NCBI GenBank assembly: GCA_024511045.1
Contig: JANEMG010000198.1
Location: 1 to 5,175, forward strand
DNA: 5,175 nucleotides
Reading direction: 5' to 3'
Origin: Gammaproteobacteria bacterium
GTDB lineage: Bacteria; Pseudomonadota; Gammaproteobacteria; Methylococcales; Methylomonadaceae
Positions 5,086 to 5,175 of this stretch are shown piece by piece. A program made the translations under genes and the position numbers. A model generated the notes under the pieces. The model was not told the origin of the DNA. It did no database searches and was given only the letters and a program-made list of their open reading frames with translations. Positions within the stretch are counted from its first letter, which is position 1, and the number at the start of each line of letters is the position of its first letter.

Positions 5086-5175
5086 AACTCGAAAAGCCAG
5101 TGAATTTTTTGGCTAACTGGCGCCAAAACAAGGGGATAAGGAGGGGCGTGTCTGGTGCCTATTTGTTATGATAGG
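5086..5175. other. Upstream control region with overlapping inverted repeats; no gene seen
   Basis: Three overlapping inverted repeats are packed in 5095-5128: AGCCA (5095-5099) with TGGCT (5110-5114), GCCAGT (5096-5101) with ACTGGC (5116-5121), and TTTTGGC (5107-5113) with GCCAAAA (5122-5128). They lie just upstream of the predicted peroxidase promoter, where a regulator could bind. Near the right edge, TGTTATGAT (5164-5172) looks like an extended -10 box on the plus strand, but its -35 side is poor. A strong AAGGAGG (5138-5144) lies before GTG at 5155, whose frame stays open to the window edge for only seven codons. A divergent gene could therefore begin here, but too little is visible to call one. 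Confidence 0.4.

Noticed and set aside
5155..5175. Start of a divergent plus-strand gene after AAGGAGG
   Set aside because: Only seven codons remain before the window edge, and the spacing to GTG is long; not enough to call a gene.

Overview
The window reads as a compact chromosomal segment of a gammaproteobacterium with fairly high GC content. The evidence is gene content and order: an MTA/SAH deaminase gene, then ubiG, then a mupP/gph-type HAD phosphatase, then a yciK-type short-chain dehydrogenase. From memory this is the order of the Pseudomonas aeruginosa PA3170-PA3173 neighbourhood. The exact genus cannot be read from the sequence. The sufT gene after yciK and the cytochrome c peroxidase gene beyond it are not an arrangement I associate with Pseudomonas, so a non-Pseudomonas relative is likely.

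Layout. Bases 1-818 (+) hold the C-terminal 271 codons of an MTA/SAH deaminase whose start lies outside the window. Bases 819-1185 are a 367-base gap with no convincing gene. It carries an 83-base imperfect inverted-repeat (MITE-like) element at 952-1034, degenerate repeat-like sequence before it, and a promoter for the next gene. Bases 1186-3860 (+) form a tight run of four genes: ubiG, mupP-like phosphatase, yciK-type SDR and sufT. Their junctions are 6 bases, a 10-base overlap and 9 bases, so they are probably one operon. A REP-like hairpin at 3873-3898 sits between convergent genes. Bases 3895-4971 (-) encode an exported di-heme cytochrome c peroxidase. Bases 4972-5175 hold its leader and control region.

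How the genes fit together. UbiG produces S-adenosylhomocysteine during ubiquinone synthesis, and the upstream deaminase family acts on MTA/SAH, so the first two genes may share SAM by-product metabolism. The phosphatase next to ubiG is better read as the MurNAc-6-phosphate phosphatase MupP of cell-wall recycling than as phosphoglycolate phosphatase. SufT belongs to Fe-S cluster maturation. The peroxidase is a separate, oppositely transcribed periplasmic H2O2-detoxifying unit.

No wholly new multi-gene system is visible. The least ordinary signals are non-coding. The first is a terminator-shaped hairpin with a T7 tract directly abutting the peroxidase ribosome binding site, preceded by a second perfect hairpin (a possible attenuator or small leader RNA). 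The second is a REP-like element that supplies the peroxidase stop codon. The third is the inverted-repeat element upstream of ubiG.
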